A stretch of 64,000 nt of DNA. It comes from Theobroma cacao. Its lineage: Eukaryota > Streptophyta > Magnoliopsida > Malvales > Malvaceae. Positions 11,538 through 24,102 of this stretch are shown one piece after another (position 1 is the stretch's first letter; each line of letters opens with the position of its first letter). The position numbers and the translations under genes are program-made. Where the stretch lies: positions 4,192,598-4,256,597 of the forward strand of contig NC_030851.1 in assembly GCF_000208745.1 (NCBI RefSeq). Reading direction: 5' to 3'. The notes beneath the pieces are model-generated. The model worked only from the letters and a program-made list of their open reading frames with translations. It ran no database searches and was not told the DNA's origin.

Positions 11538-12665
11538 ATTGTATGGTGGTTTATATATATTAATTAATCACTGCAGTATGGGGGTTCTGTGGATCAACTT
11601 TTTAGAGGGGCACGGTAAACCTTATTATATTCTTACCTTGAACGGAGAGGCGCGTAGTGTATCTCCTGAGGTAAAGTTTTAGAGTTCACTTCAACGCTTA
11701 ACAACCACGTGAGGGGGAACTCAGCCAACGGCAAGGAACGGCTATGTTTTCAAAACAAAAACATGATTTAGTGAAATGTGAATTTTAATAGCCTTGGCGG
11801 TCTCGGTAGGATGCCTCGGCCAAGGCGTCCCCAAGAATGGATTTATGGCACAAGCCTAGATTTTTATGAGATTCTTAAGCCTTTTTACGTATTTTGAACG
11901 GGATGTGTTCTAATTGTATAACCCAGTTTATAATGATTTACTTTATTGTCTCCATGTACTAAACTCTAGATGTTTATGAAGATGTCTGTTTACTCATTGG
12001 GTTTTTTTAATCTCACCACCCTCCTTTCCACCTATTTCAGGTTCAGTATAGACTGTAGATAGCTGATCTTATCGAGGACTACAGTGGGATCTGCATTTTT
12101 TCAAATCGTAGGTTCACAATCCTCTTTACTTTTGTTTATTCGGGGGCACTCTTGTTATTGTAAATTAAATTAATATTTTGGCTTACTGTATTAAAGTATG
12201 TATAAATTTATTTAGCTTTTAAGCTATAAAATTATTCACGTATAACTCTATAAATAATGTTTTATAAGATAAATAGAATATTTTACTTAATATTTCTTTT
12301 ATTTTCTTATTATATTCAAATAACCATAATTTCGTTTAAAATGAAGATTTTAGACTTTTAAACTCATTTTGAATATGGATTATGTGTTTTGTACTTGTAT
12401 ATTACGTTTAAGCCAGTTTCAAAATTTTTTGAGAAAAATGACCAAAATACCCATGTGAAACGAAAAATTAATATTTTATTTGTTTAAAGTTGGAAACAGC
12501 TTAAAATCTTTTAGAACACGATATTTGACAATGGTTGCTCACAAGGGAACAGAGAAACTGATAGTAAAGCCTTGCGGGATTTCGGGTTGACATTTCAGGC
12601 AATAAGTGTCTACCGGGACACCGCGGCGGTTGTCACGGGCTTTAGGGGAGTACCGAGTCTTGACA

Positions 12666-12670
12666 GCATC
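12666..12670. repeat. 5-bp target-site duplication, right (LTR)
   Basis: GCATC follows the LTR end TTGACA directly and matches 10141-10145. Confidence 0.9.
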
Positions 12671-15600
12671 ATTTGCCTAAGGTGCAGTCTGATCATAGAC
12701 CACTACTTGTAGTATTAGATGACCACCTGAATGGCCAATCACCATCTGTCTGCCACTTTCAATCAGCATGGTTAACTCATGAGGACTTTGGTAACTTTGT
12801 TCAGCAGGCATGGAATAATTCAAATAGTTTAGTTGCAGATATCGTGAACTTTACTACAAAGGCTTGTCAGTAGAATAGGAAAGTGTTTGGGAATATTTTT
12901 CATAAAAAGATAAGGTTATTGGCACGACTGGGAAGAGTTGAAAAAGCTTTGGAACCTTGGCAATCTTCATATCTTAGAAATCTGGAAAATAGTTTGCGAA
13001 CAGAATACATGAAGATTCTTAAACAGGATGAGGCCCTTTGGATGCAGAAAGCAAAAACTGATTGGATTAAATTTGGGGATGCAAATACCAAGTATTTTCA
13101 TGTTAGGATAGCTCGTCGGAAAAATAAGCTTAAGATTGTAAGGTTGAAAGATGAACAAGGGAATTGGTGCGATGATCAATCAACACTTAAACTACAAGCG
13201 GTTGCATTTTTTCAGAAATTATATTCAAAAGATAATGGGACATTGTCATCTTACTCCATCAGAGGTACTTTTCCTACACTTAGTGATGAGGATAAATTAA
13301 GACTAATGCAACCAGTAGAAAGTAAAGAGGTTTATGATGCACTATTTGAAATGAAACCATTGAAAGCCCCCGGGTTAGATAGACTACCTGCTTTATTTTT
13401 CCAGTCTCAGTGGGCAACAGTTGGTCAGAGCTTAGTCAAATATGTGTCAATAATATGTAGGGTGGGGATTTTGGTGACAACATGTGTAGTTCACTTATTG
13501 TGTTAATTCTTAAAGTGTCTAATCCGGAGACTATTTCTCAGTTTCGTCCTATTAGTCTGCTTCCGGTTGCTTTTAAAGTATTAATGAAAGTTATTGCTAA
13601 TAGACTCAAACCTACGATGAATTATTTAGTGGCAGAACCACAGGCAAGTTTTATACCTGGGCGACAAATTGTAAATAATATAATTGTAGCGTAAAAGGCT
13701 GTGCATTCTTTTGAGAAAAAACAGGGACGTACTGGATGGATGATGGTGAAAATAGATTTGGAGAAAGCATATGATAGGCTTGACTGGGCTTTCATCCACT
13801 ACACACTAATGGAAGCTAGAATTCTGGATAAAATTGTGAATCTTTTGACTAGAAGTTGGCACTATTGCAACACAAGGATTTTATGGAATGGGTCTCACTC
13901 GACAACATTTCATCAATCGAGAGGGGTTAGATAGGGTGACCCGTTATCCCCCTACTTTTTTGTACTATGCATTGAAAGGCTGGCTCATGGGATCAATGCA
14001 GCTGTTGAAAATGGTTCTTGGAAACCAGTGAAATTAAGTCCTAGGTGTCCACCACTTACTCATTTTTTTTTTGCTGATGATTTGGTACTTTTTGCAGAGG
14101 CTTCGATTGAACAAATATAAGTGATAATTGAAGTTCTTAAGGAGTTTTGTGCATGCTCAGGTCAAAAAGTGAATGTGGATAAGTCTTTATTTTATTGCTC
14201 AAAGAATGTGGGTCGCGACACTATCAACAATTTGATAAGTTGTTCTGGATGCCACTATTCCGATGACCTTGGCAAATATCTTGGAGTCCCACTATTGCCA
14301 GGTCGCAGAAGGACAAGCTTGTACAATTATTTGGTGGACAAAGTGCGTATGCAGCTTAGTTCCTGGAAAGCATCTACACTCTCACTTGCAAGACGTCTCA
14401 CACTCGTAAAGTCCGTATTGATGACTATTCCGAACTATATAATGCAAACAACGTTGTTACCTTCCAGCATTTGCTAGACAATTGAGCGTTTGTGTAGAAA
14501 CTTCTTATGGGGAAGTGATGAACACAGTCGAAAGGTGCATCTTATTAAGTGGGAAAAATTGTGTCGACCCAAAGATGAAGGGGGCATGGGAATACGAAGA
14601 CTAAAACTTATGAATGAAGCTTTCCTCATGAAATTATTATGGCAACTTAGAAATAAACAGGAAGCACTTTGGGTTAGAATATTGACTGGTAAGTATAATA
14701 TTCATATTGATCGAAAGCCAGAAAGTATTCAAAAAAGTGGAGTTTCTAGTCTATGGACTGCATTAAGTCGATTGTGGTCAGTATTTACGTTTGCTACAAG
14801 ATAGGTAATTAGAGATGGTATGTCCGTAAATTTCTGGAGAGATAAATGGCTTAGTGATAAGACATTAGCTAATATAACTTGTAGAGTGGCAAATCCGGCA
14901 TTAGACAAGGTGGTGGTGAGGGATTTCTTGAATCCAAATGGCCATTGGGATTATGATAAACTGTCTTATTGCCTTCCGAATGAAGTAGTGCTTCAGGTGG
15001 TACAAACAATGCCTCCCACGATCACTATCGCTCAGGATATGCCTTACTGGGGAAAGTCTGCATCGGGTCAATTTACAATAGCTTCAGCGTATGATTATTT
15101 AAGGCAATTATCGTCACCGACAAAGGCCAGGCCAAGTGGAATATGGCAAGGAGCTTGGAAATGGCAAGGGTCACAAAGGGTTAGAACATTCCTTTTCCAA
15201 TGTCTGCATGGGAGACTTTTGACTAACAGAGAAAGACTGCATCGACAGCTTACCGCAGATTCGTTGTGCCCACAGTGCAGGATGAAAGATGAAACCGTGA
15301 CACATGTACTACGGGACTGCATGGTGGCGACGTCTTTATGGGTAAGGATAATCCCACAACATGAGCAGAATGATTTCTTGACATTCCCACTATGAGAATG
15401 GCTGGTAAGCAATTTACAGAAACAACAGTTGATACTAGGTAACCCATGGTCCATTGTATTCAGGTTGGCTTGTTGGTATCTGTGGAAATGGCGTAACAGT
15501 GTGGTTTTTGATGCTGCCTTTAATCCAACTAGAAAACGGATAAGTATGATCAAGAGTATGGCAACTGCTACAATAGCACCATCAGCAGACTTTGATGGTG

Positions 15601-16186
15601 TTCAGGTCGAGAGAAGAAAGAAGGAAGAAGTTCTAATTGAATGGAGAGCTCCACAAGTTGGTTGGGTCTGTTTAAACACTGATGGAGCATACAAAAGGTC
15701 AATAGAGGAAGCCTCTGCAGGGGGAGTTATACGTAATGCAGAAGGGGATTGGCAAGCCGGATTCGTGGCAAAGCTAGGTAAATGTTCTGCTTATAGAGCT
15801 GAATTATGGGGAATACTTCATGGTCTCCGACTGGCGTGGGATTCTGGGTTCAAAAAAGTGCAGGTACAAGTCGACAACAAAATGGTTGTTCAGGCGATAT
15901 CAACTGATAAATTGATACCTGGCGCGAATACTGATTTAATACGTGCGATTAAAAATGTTTTGCAAAAGGAGTGGGAGGTCAGTTTTATGCATACCTACCG
16001 CGAAGGGAATATGGTAGCAGATTACTTGGCTAGTTATGCTTTTGTTTTAGAAGAATTTTACGTTGTACTTGAACAAGCTCCCACTGGAGCAAGAAAACTC
16101 CTAATGTATGATATGTTGGGGGTCTGTCTTTCACGAATGATCCCAGTTCAATAAAAGAAAATAATCCTTTCCCTAAAAAAAATAAA

Positions 16187-16204
16187 AATTAATATTTGGA
16201 TTTA
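16187..16204. repeat. Target-site duplication, right copy (LINE)
   Basis: This is identical over 18 bases to 7668-7685 and directly follows the A-rich LINE tail. Confidence 0.85.
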
Positions 16205-17540
16205 AATTTTTAATAAAGAGATATTATATATCAATTCATGTTTGGATTTAAACATGAAAAATAGTAAAGAATTTGAAAAAAAAAGAAGTCTGCACGCGAG
16301 ATATTAAATCTTTAACTTTACAACGTTTATTATTTAGCATTATACCATTATTTATTTGCCCCTTCATTTTTTTATTGAAATCTATAATTACTTTTTTTAT
16401 ATTTTTAATGTACCTGTGATAAGTCAGTCTCTACAAGTAACACTATCACATACGTATTAATTAGTTATCTTAGCTTTTCTCAGTATTCAATCCAATGCCT
16501 TGTCATTTGGGTGCGGGGTGGGAACATGTTGGATTGACAGCTATTTTCCATCGACAAGGGACTAGTTTTCATGAATTCAATGCATCAGTTATAGCGTGGT
16601 GGTTCAGACTTGAGAGACAAGACAAGACGCTCAAGCAAAGGCCAAATCAGAGAAGGAAACAACAAGACCTTGACGAAGAACAGGAACTAGGCAGCTTGTA
16701 ATAGTGAAAGATTATACAGAATCGGATGATTTATTAACAACAACTAACTTCAATAAATTGAGTGGGAAATGGTTCCATGACCCAAAACTTTCACCCCGTC
16801 ATCAACGTGCCACTCTTCTGACAATATTAGCTGATAAAAATTAAAAAAAAAAACCGATGATGCTATTTCGAATTTGAGATTATCAAACATAAATTTATCT
16901 GATAAAAATAAAACAATTTTTATTTTGACTTAACTAATTGAACGTTTGTTAGAAAGAAAAATCTTAATTTATTGAACTTGAAATTTTAGTATATAAGAAA
17001 ACTTTCAACAATTCTCACAGTGATCAAAAAATGATAATTAAAAATATAAGTGAAAACGTGCTTATTTAACGAGAACCACTTATTTGGATTTGAGGTGAAA
17101 TTCCATAGTCTCTCGAGCACAAAATTGACCATTCAGAGTCGTATGAAAAATGCAAGGATTTTTATGTATTTTTGGTATTGACAATTAAAGCAGACAGTGA
17201 CCAATGCAAGCCAGTTGAGGCCTGCCGCTGCCTCTCCTCCTTGCGACATGCAGTAATTAACAAGGCTGAAGAACTGAACCTTGAATTGAATGCTCACCAA
17301 ATAAGTATTGGCATCAAAAACAATCGTCACAAGATGGCATGATTAAGCCAAAAATGAACAACCACCCAAACATGTTTCCAATTTGAATGCCTAGCTAGGA
17401 GATCACAAATTTCATGAAAGTTTGGCATACCATGTCCATTAGGTACAACTCTTTTTGGTTGAATAATTTTTAATTTTTGAAAATAATTATATTCTTTTAC
17501 ATATGTTATTATTAGTAATTAGTGTTAATTAATCGTATCC
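16205..17540. other. Intergenic, no gene recognised
   Basis: AT-rich sequence between two LINE copies. A short reading frame at 16495-16701 has no recognisable domain. Near 16226 a partial repeat of the LINE target region occurs (ATATATCAATTCATGTTTGG), which suggests an older local duplication of the pre-insertion sequence. Confidence 0.5.
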
Positions 17541-17552
17541 CTATAAAGTCAG

Positions 17553-17987
17553 ATGGAGATAAAAAGTAATGAGGGACAAAATCAGCTAAAACAGTTACAA
17601 GGGGACAAGGAAAATGGTAAACAAGTGGAGGATTCTGGACATTTAATGTGTCTTGATTCGGGTGGTTTTATTTTGCTAGCTAGAACAGGAGAGTTTTCAG
17701 CTCTAATAACGCGTAAGAAAGGAAAGTACGGCAAGCAATTTAATAGTCCGAGTCCAAGTGGAACTCCTCTTTGTATCTGTCCTCTTGATGCAAAATTTCC
17801 AAGTCTGGATAGGTGGGAATTAATCGAAGCAGCTGATATACCGCATATCCCTTGGCTATCAGGGGTGGATAAGGTCAACATAATCTCTCATCAATGGAGT
17901 CCAGTGGGGAAGGAGGATGGCACGACTAGTATGGAGTTTTTTGAAGCAGAACTGGATGGTGGCTGGGACAAGGGTGGCCAGGCTTAA
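17553..17987 (+). other. Open frame of 144 codons, unknown, probably LINE-derived
   Basis: The frame starts at ATG 17553 and ends at 17987. I do not recognise the product. It is hydrophilic, with a central Gly/Pro-containing section, and has no knuckle or membrane segment. It directly precedes LINE reverse-transcriptase remnants on the same strand, so it may be the end of an ORF1 or the linker and endonuclease part of an older element rather than a host gene. Confidence 0.3.
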
Positions 17988-17989
17988 AG

Positions 17990-19830
17990 TTGAAAATAAG
18001 TTTGTGGAAGAATCGAATTTGATTTGAAAAGAAATGGCGAAGCACTTCAAGAAGTTATACAGCGAGAGGAAAACTCTTAAGTCAGCGGACCTATCTTGTG
18101 GTAGTCAAGAACTATCAAAAAGAAGCGGTGTTAGATTTGGAGTGTGCTTTCTTAGAAAAAGAGGTCTAAGAGGTTATTGATAAGTGTGATGGACATAAAA
18201 CGCCTGGTTCTGGTGGCTTTAACCTCACTTTTTTCAAAATTCAATAGAAAGTTGTGAAAGAGGAAGTCATAAAGCGCCCAGTCCTTGTGGCTTGAACCTC
18301 ACTTTTTTCAAAATTCAATGAAAAATTGGAGATACGGGAATGAACAAGATTGTTTACGAAGAAACATCGTAGCTGCAAAGAGTGACTATGATCTATGTGG
18401 CCTTATACCCAACTCTAATGCTTCTCATAAATGTTCTAACTTATGGAAAAATATCACTTTTCCTTTGATGCCTGCAAATAAATTTTTCTTGCAAGTCTCA
18501 TCTAATATGGAAATTGTTGTAAGTGATGGGAAATATGTGAGGTTTTGGCAAAGATAGATGGTTGAATGGAATGATTCTACAAGCTAAATTTCCTAGAATT
18601 CATGCACTGGTAATCAATAAATTGGGCACGCTTAACGAGTTTAGAAGTTTAAGGAATCATGATTGGGAGTGGAAAATTGAATTACGGAGGCAATTATTTG
18701 GATGGGAGTACAAACAGTGGACTGATTTATGGAATCTACTACGTTATCATTCCTTAAGCAAAAAATTAGAAGATGGAGTTGCTTGGAAAGGTACGTTTAT
18801 TTGTCTATATTCGTCCAAATCATTTTGTCAATTTGCGCTTGCATCTAATGGTGAACAAAGTGAAGTTTGAAAGAGGTTTGGATGGGTTATGCTCCTTTCA
18901 AAGTGGAGGTTTTTGTTTGACAAGTAATGTGGGAGAAAGTTGCAGTGAAAGATGAATTAATGAAGGGGGGATTTTTAGGAGATGAAAAAGCAAGATGTGT
19001 ATTGTGCAACAAGGCTAGGGAAACGGTTTGCCATTTATTTTTTTCATGTCCTGAATCATGGAAAATTTGGAATAGATGGTTTAATAAGTGGGAGGTACAA
19101 TGGGCTGCACCAAATACTCCACATAGTTTTTTTATGATGTGGCGTTCTTTGATTAATGGTGGTGACAAGGGAAATGTTTGGTTGCTGGGTTTCTATGCCA
19201 CAGTTTGGTCTATTTGCAAATCTCGCAATGATATTGTGTTCAACGGCAAAGGATGGGATATTGAGCAGCTGTTTGATAGGATTAGTTTAAGAGTAGCGGT
19301 TTGGGCTAAAGGAAGATGGTCTCATATTTCAAATTCAGCGTAAAAACTAATTCATTGTCCAAAATATCTATTACGAGAGCAAAGGAAGTCAGAAAAGAGG
19401 AGGAACATTAAGTGGTGCGCCCCACCTAGAGTTTCGTTAAAGTTTATGTGGATGGGTCTTTCACAAGCAATTCAGGTCGAGCAGGTCAACTGAGCAACAT
19501 ATTCTCTACTGTGAACGGACAACACGTGGCTTTGGAAAGCAATTGCTGATGTTTAACTGCGAATGGGACAGCCATGATTTTTTTGTTACTCATGGTAAGA
19601 ACTCAGACATGGTTTCTATGTCTGAAAGTGGTGCGAGATTAAAGCATTGGACAGAATCTTTGGCTCCTTTCGGCAAGAAATATTGCAAGCTGTCTATAGT
19701 GGACATCATTTCCTCAATGAATATTTCAAACCGTATGAAATTGGTTCGCCCTTTTGTCAAGCATGTCTCATATCCGGATATCTTTACATCCAAAATGATT
19801 GTATATAGGGTTTTTTTAAGATGTCTTTAA
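17990..19830 (+). pseudogene. Second, older LINE ORF2 remnant
   Basis: Fragments in changing plus-strand frames follow LINE ORF2 order. A reverse-transcriptase entry motif appears near 18160-18235 (EVIDKCDGHKTPGSGGFN, where an intact copy has a GSKAPGPDGFN-like motif). A segment with VRFWQ...RWLNGM lies near 18535-18565. A zinc-binding zf-RVT region (CVLCNKARETVCHLFFSC) lies near 18998-19051, and RNase H traces lie near 19410-19470 and up to 19790. The reverse-transcriptase core between about 18250 and 18450 is deleted or unrecognisable. No target-site duplication was found. The divergence and deletions suggest it is older than the LINE at 7686. Confidence 0.7.
18194..18341 (+). repeat. 74-bp imperfect tandem duplication in the LINE remnant
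   Basis: Two units start CATAAAACGCC at 18194 and CATAAAGCGCC at 18268. Both contain the block AACCTCACTTTTTTCAAAAT followed by TCAAT. The duplication falls inside the reverse-transcriptase entry motif, so it arose after or during decay of the element. Confidence 0.75.
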
Positions 19831-22578
19831 TTATTTTATTTTTATTTTTTTTACTGTACTGATAAAGTCCAAGGTTCATCATTTAGCAATAAAAATGACG
19901 TACTTTTAAAAAAAATTATATAAAATAAATTACTTTTTAATCCATATTGAAATAAAAATATAAGCATATTATATTATCATATAAAATTAAAATTAAAATT
20001 AAACTTTTCATTGAGAAGAAACTAAAAATTAAAATAAATTTTAACATTTAAATTATAATTAATTATTTTTTATATTTATTACCATTAAACTAATAGTATT
20101 TTTATTATAAAATTCATATACGATTTTCTCAATTATATAACAATTAAATATTTTTAATATATTTATTTTAATTAGTTAAGAATATATTTTCATGCCACGC
20201 TTTTATTTTATTTTTTATTTAATGATAAATATTTCTTATGTCATTTTATTTTTCTTTTTTGATGGATTAAAGTAAAGCCCGTTAGGAATTATCTATAGTA
20301 ATAATAGGCTTTGGTCGGGCAAAGATGGGAGACTAAAGAGACGAGGTCCAAAGGTTTTATTTAAGGGTGTTAAGATCCATTGATTAAGCATATGTCGGCC
20401 CACTGATCTACACTGCAACCGCCCCATAAGTCATTTCCAATATTGGATTTTGGCCCAATCATCTTTAATTTTCGCGTCACATCTTATAATTTTTTTTTTT
20501 ACAACCAGATACTTAACATAATTAATTATCATAAAAATCTTTATTTTTGCATAAAACTCAATTAGTTATTATTTTTTAATCTTTTTATGAATTTTCTTTT
20601 AAAATATACTAATTTATTTGAATTTTTGGACAAAAATTAAATAAAATAATATTACATCTCATCAAAAAAGCAATTTTTCTTTTATAGATATACGAGTTAA
20701 TACAGTAGAATACGTAAAAAAAAAAAAACCAAAAATCAGGGTGTAAATGTAAATTCCATACTAGTATAGTTTTACACAATGTTCATTAATTTTGCCTCTT
20801 TTCTTTTTGGAAATTCGGATTTTTTAACATATTTCATATTTCGAGAAAATAAAAATGTATTAAACTACTAATTAAACAAGAATGGAGTAGGTTTATTGAT
20901 TATTTTACACCTAATAAGAGTCAGATCAGCGGCCACATAATCTTATAATTAAATCATGAAACAGCTAAGAGAAGCGGTAGTCCTCATGGTTCACATCTGG
21001 CACCACATGAGCCAGGTCGAGTAAACAAGACGTTCAGCAAAGTTTTGTATTATTACAATGTTTATAGTCAATGAATTCACCACTCCTTGGTTGATATAAA
21101 TGGTATCTTACGCAGACAAGTAATTGCAAAATTTATTACCCCACGAAATTTCTTAAGAAGTAAAACAATATTCATTAATCAGTCCTCCAAGTTATAATGA
21201 GACCAAAAGGCTATTTTCCCTTTTCTTCTTTTAAGGGGAGGAAACAAGCAAAGCAGATTGGACTTCCCTTCTTTTTCATTTGGCTTGAGAGGAAAACTTC
21301 AAAGAGATGAGAATTGAGGGAAAGGGATAGGTTTCCTAACACCCAAAAAAGAAAGGGGATATTATCAGAGAGAGGAGATGCTTGATAGGGATTGAAAATA
21401 TAGGTATCCAACAGGTTCGGTTTACATCTATTGTTCCACCGTATTCCCATCATCCTAAACCAGAACGCTTCTTGTTTTCTTTTCCCCAAAAACCAAACCA
21501 AACAAAACAAAAGGAAATTAATTCATCTATGTTTCTCATCTAATCTCTCTGAAGCTAAGTTCCAATGGAGGTTAGAAAGCCAACCTTGGTTCATTCCAGT
21601 TTCTTAGGAAGTACCTTCCTGATTGTGAACTCCATCTTGAAGTTATGACGTGTAGGGAAAATTCTAAAGCATTCACTCCCTGAACGGCAAAAACATAAAT
21701 TGACTTCGTATACGCATTAATAGTTTTCTAAATCAACAATTCAAGGTAATTTAAAAGTTAAGAAAGGCCAAGCATATGCAGATGAAGATACTGGCCGTGG
21801 GGGAAGCTCAAATATGATCTGTAGAGGTGTTATCAGATGGCCGAATAAGAACCACAAAAGCTAATACATCTCATTCCACACGTATGGTATATAGCAAGGT
21901 TTTAACAACTATCAAGTGTTAATGAAACTTCCTCTATGACCAGTGTACTAAATAATGATCTTCCACATGGGAGGCTATAGTGCGGAGATGGGTCACTAAC
22001 ATTCCACAAGGCAAAGGTTTAGGAAATTATCCAATTAGTCAAAGAATGCCTTTACAGACAATGCTGTAGGGCCAGAATGTCGTTCATAAGAAAGAATGAA
22101 ACCAATAAACGGGAACAGTGATCCCACAGCAGCACCTTTTTCATTGGCTTAATCTTAAATTGGGATGAAAAGATTTCACTCAGCAGTGTGATTAGTCATT
22201 TGATGCAGCAGCCTTTTAAAACATAGGATCTTAACATTCCATGCCCGGTCGAAAACAAAATAAAAGTAGCTATTTGTGGATTTCATATGTATCTTGGAAG
22301 AAATCTATAAAATCAGACGCCATTGAAATACAAACACTGTATTCACCATAATATAAATCATTAAAGTACAAGATGACGTTCAAGTAGTATATACTCATGA
22401 CATTCAACCAAAAGACATTATAACCCCCAAGAGGCCAAAGATCACCACATTACAGGACCCAACAAATTTTAAAAAAGAAAAAAATTCAAGCCAGTAAGAA
22501 ACGAACATAGAAATTGCCTGGTTACTTCATCCGGTTGCCGTTTTCTAATTAAGAGTCAATAACCAACTTGTACTTGAG
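19831..22578. other. Intergenic, including probable KCS 3' region
   Basis: Very AT-rich from 19830 to 20900, then more balanced. The segment from about 22200 to 22578 should hold the 3' untranslated region of the minus-strand KCS gene. No protein domain, RNA gene or bounded repeat is visible to me. Confidence 0.5.
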
Positions 22579-24102
22579 CTACAGAGCAAGCTGCACGGGA
22601 TACCTGTGAATGCACTCTTCCCAGGGATTATTAGGAGAGGGCTTCACATTGCGGATGGCCACCCACACTGCACTGTTACACTTGAAACCACTCCCAAAAG
22701 CAATCTGCCAAACACGGTTCCCCTTGCGCATCCTGCCCTTTGCCTCTGTATACGCCAGCTCATACCAAATTGAACTCGATGAGGTGTTACCAAACCGGTG
22801 GAGTGTCATCCGAGAGGCCTCAGCATGTACTGGCAGAAGCTGCAAATTCTTCTCAAGCTCATCAATCACAGCCCTCCCCCCAGCGTGAATGCAGAAATGA
22901 TCGAAAGCAAGCTTGAAATCTGGGATATAAGGCTTGATTTTTGCATTGAACAACTTCTTAGCAACCAAAGTTACAAAGAACAAAATTTGCTCACTTATAG
23001 GAAGAACAAGGGGACCCAATGTAGTGATGTTAGTCTTGAGTGCACCACCAGCAATTGCCATCAAATCCTTAGACAAAGAAACCCCAGTTTTCCCAGCATT
23101 ATCCTGCTCCTGATAAACACACTTAAATGCCTTGTCATTGGCCCCACAGTGTGTCCTCACCACATGAACAAGCTTATACTTACTCCTCCTTCGATCTGCG
23201 GATTTATTTGACAACAAAACGGCAGCACCCCCAACTCTAAACAAACAATTTGGTATTAACATTGATTTCTTGTTCCCAAAATACCAATTCTGTGTGATGT
23301 TCTCAGTACTAACAACAATAGCATAACTATTTCGATGAACTTGCAACATATCCTTAGCAAGATCAACAGCTATAACCCCAGCACTACATCCCATACCCCC
23401 AAGATTAAAACTCCTAATATTTCCCCTGAACTTATACTTATTGATAATCATAGCAGACAGTGAAGGAGTTGGATTAAACAAACTACAATTAACCACAAGA
23501 ATTCCAATATCTCTCGGCTTAACATTAGTATTAGCAAAAAGATTATCCAAAGCACCAAACATCACCTGCTCTGCCTCTTCTCTTGCAGCAGCCATTGATG
23601 GTCTTGGAGGCAGGTAATGCATTGCTTCAGGCACACAAGTCTCTTCTCCAAGCCCTGATCGTTCCAAAATCTTGCGTTGAAACTCCAAAGAGGATTCATC
23701 GAAATCACCCGTCAGCGCGGAATGTTCGATGAACTGTTGGTACTTGACTTTCAGATGCGGAGGAGGGAGATAACAAGAGTAGTCCACCATGAAAACGGAT
23801 CTTGGTCGGGTCATGATGTAGACGGTTGATCCAAACACAAGGATAGCAGAGAACACAACGACACTGACCAGATTATACTGAAGCTGAAGCCATAATTGGT
23901 GGATGTCATCAAGGTTCAACCTTGATGCTTCAACAATAATAACAGCCATTAAAGGGACCAAACAAAGTGTCAAAAGATGACTTATTAAATAATGGTAACC
24001 AAGTTTAACATACTTCAAGTTGACACTTTGTAAAAAATCAGGCAATCTCCTACTCTGCCGGATCTGAACTCCATTGCTTGAACTATTCTCTTGACCACTC
24101 AT
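22579..24102 (-). CDS. KCS9: 3-ketoacyl-CoA synthase, KCS4/KCS9 clade (intronless)
   Basis: A single uninterrupted frame of 507 residues. This enzyme condenses malonyl-CoA with a long-chain acyl-CoA, the first and chain-length-determining step of very-long-chain fatty acid elongation in the endoplasmic reticulum, feeding waxes, suberin and sphingolipids. Two hydrophobic segments near residues 38-62 and 76-97 anchor the N-terminus. The catalytic Cys239 (GGMGCSAG), His406 (FCIHAGG) and Asn439 (RFGNTSSSS) are all present, so it should be active. The N-terminal VQIRQ and [20 protein letters not shown] are typical of the KCS4/KCS9 group. I prefer KCS9 because Arabidopsis KCS9 (At2g16280, from memory) lies beside relatives of other genes in this window; KCS4 remains possible. 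Confidence 0.95.
   Translation of the reverse strand: MSGQENSSSNGVQIRQSRRLPDFLQSVNLKYVKLGYHYLISHLLTLCLVPLMAVIIVEASRLNLDDIHQLWLQLQYNLVSVVVFSAILVFGSTVYIMTRPRSVFMVDYSCYLPPPHLKVKYQQFIEHSALTGDFDESSLEFQRKILERSGLGEETCVPEAMHYLPPRPSMAAAREEAEQVMFGALDNLFANTNVKPRDIGILVVNCSLFNPTPSLSAMIINKYKFRGNIRSFNLGGMGCSAGVIAVDLAKDMLQVHRNSYAIVVSTENITQNWYFGNKKSMLIPNCLFRVGGAAVLLSNKSADRRRSKYKLVHVVRTHCGANDKAFKCVYQEQDNAGKTGVSLSKDLMAIAGGALKTNITTLGPLVLPISEQILFFVTLVAKKLFNAKIKPYIPDFKLAFDHFCIHAGGRAVIDELEKNLQLLPVHAEASRMTLHRFGNTSSSSIWYELAYTEAKGRMRKGNRVWQIAFGSGFKCNSAVWVAIRNVKPSPNNPWEECIHRYPVQLAL

Larger units (their letters stand above)
10146..12665. mobile_element. Solo LTR (probably Gypsy) inside the LINE
   Basis: The sequence starts TGTAAAGCCCGACC and ends GTCTTGACA, giving the TG...CA ends of an LTR, and is bounded by the 5-bp duplication GCATC. 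No gag or pol coding sequence is visible, so it is best read as a solo LTR left by recombination between two LTRs. Length is about 2.5 kb including 569 Ns, which is long and would suit several plant Gypsy lineages; I infer that class from length and ends only. The gap is a caveat because its true size is unknown and it could hide internal sequence. The fragment left of the gap carries a TATA box near 10768. Which strand is transcribed is taken from that TATA and is not certain. Confidence 0.85.
9504..16154 (+). pseudogene. LINE ORF2: endonuclease, reverse transcriptase, RNase H; broken
   Basis: The endonuclease begins VFMWNCQGAGN near 9513 and continues through GDFNTF at about 9931. A frameshift follows near 9985, a TGA stands at 10063, and an LTR inserted after 10145 separates it from its SDHRPLLV motif at about 12685. 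Reverse transcriptase includes FRPISLLPVAFKVL, KIDLEKAYDRLDW and the catalytic FADD at about 14073. A Cys-rich zf-RVT-type region (CPQCRMKDETVTHVLRDC) lies near 15268 and an RNase H domain runs from about 15640 to 16040 with NTDG, AELWG and QVDN acidic residues. In-frame stops include 12871, 13692, 13932, 14118, 14475, 14802 and 15393, and there is a frameshift near 13480. The product would nick DNA and copy the element RNA, but this copy cannot. Confidence 0.88.
7686..16186 (+). mobile_element. L1-type LINE retrotransposon with nested LTR
   Basis: The element contains an ORF1 with a DUF4283 domain and CCHC knuckle, then an ORF2 with apurinic endonuclease, reverse transcriptase, zf-RVT-like zinc-binding and RNase H domains, and ends in an A-rich tail at about 16174-16186. 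It is flanked by an identical 18-bp target-site duplication. Without the 2520-bp LTR insertion and its 5-bp duplication it is about 5.98 kb, a normal size for a plant L1. Only 10 bp precede the ORF1 ATG at 7696, so the 5' untranslated region is very short or truncated. Many nonsense codons and at least two frameshifts make it non-autonomous. Its left end is about 215 bp upstream of the hydrolase TATA box, in divergent orientation. Confidence 0.9.

Noticed and set aside
10922..11567. Long open frames across 10922-11567
   Set aside because: They consist almost wholly of X from the N gap.
10146..12665. Full-length LTR retrotransposon collapsed at the gap
   Set aside because: The right-hand 1.1 kb has no internal TGTAAAG start or coding sequence, so a solo LTR is simpler. 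The N gap keeps the alternative open.
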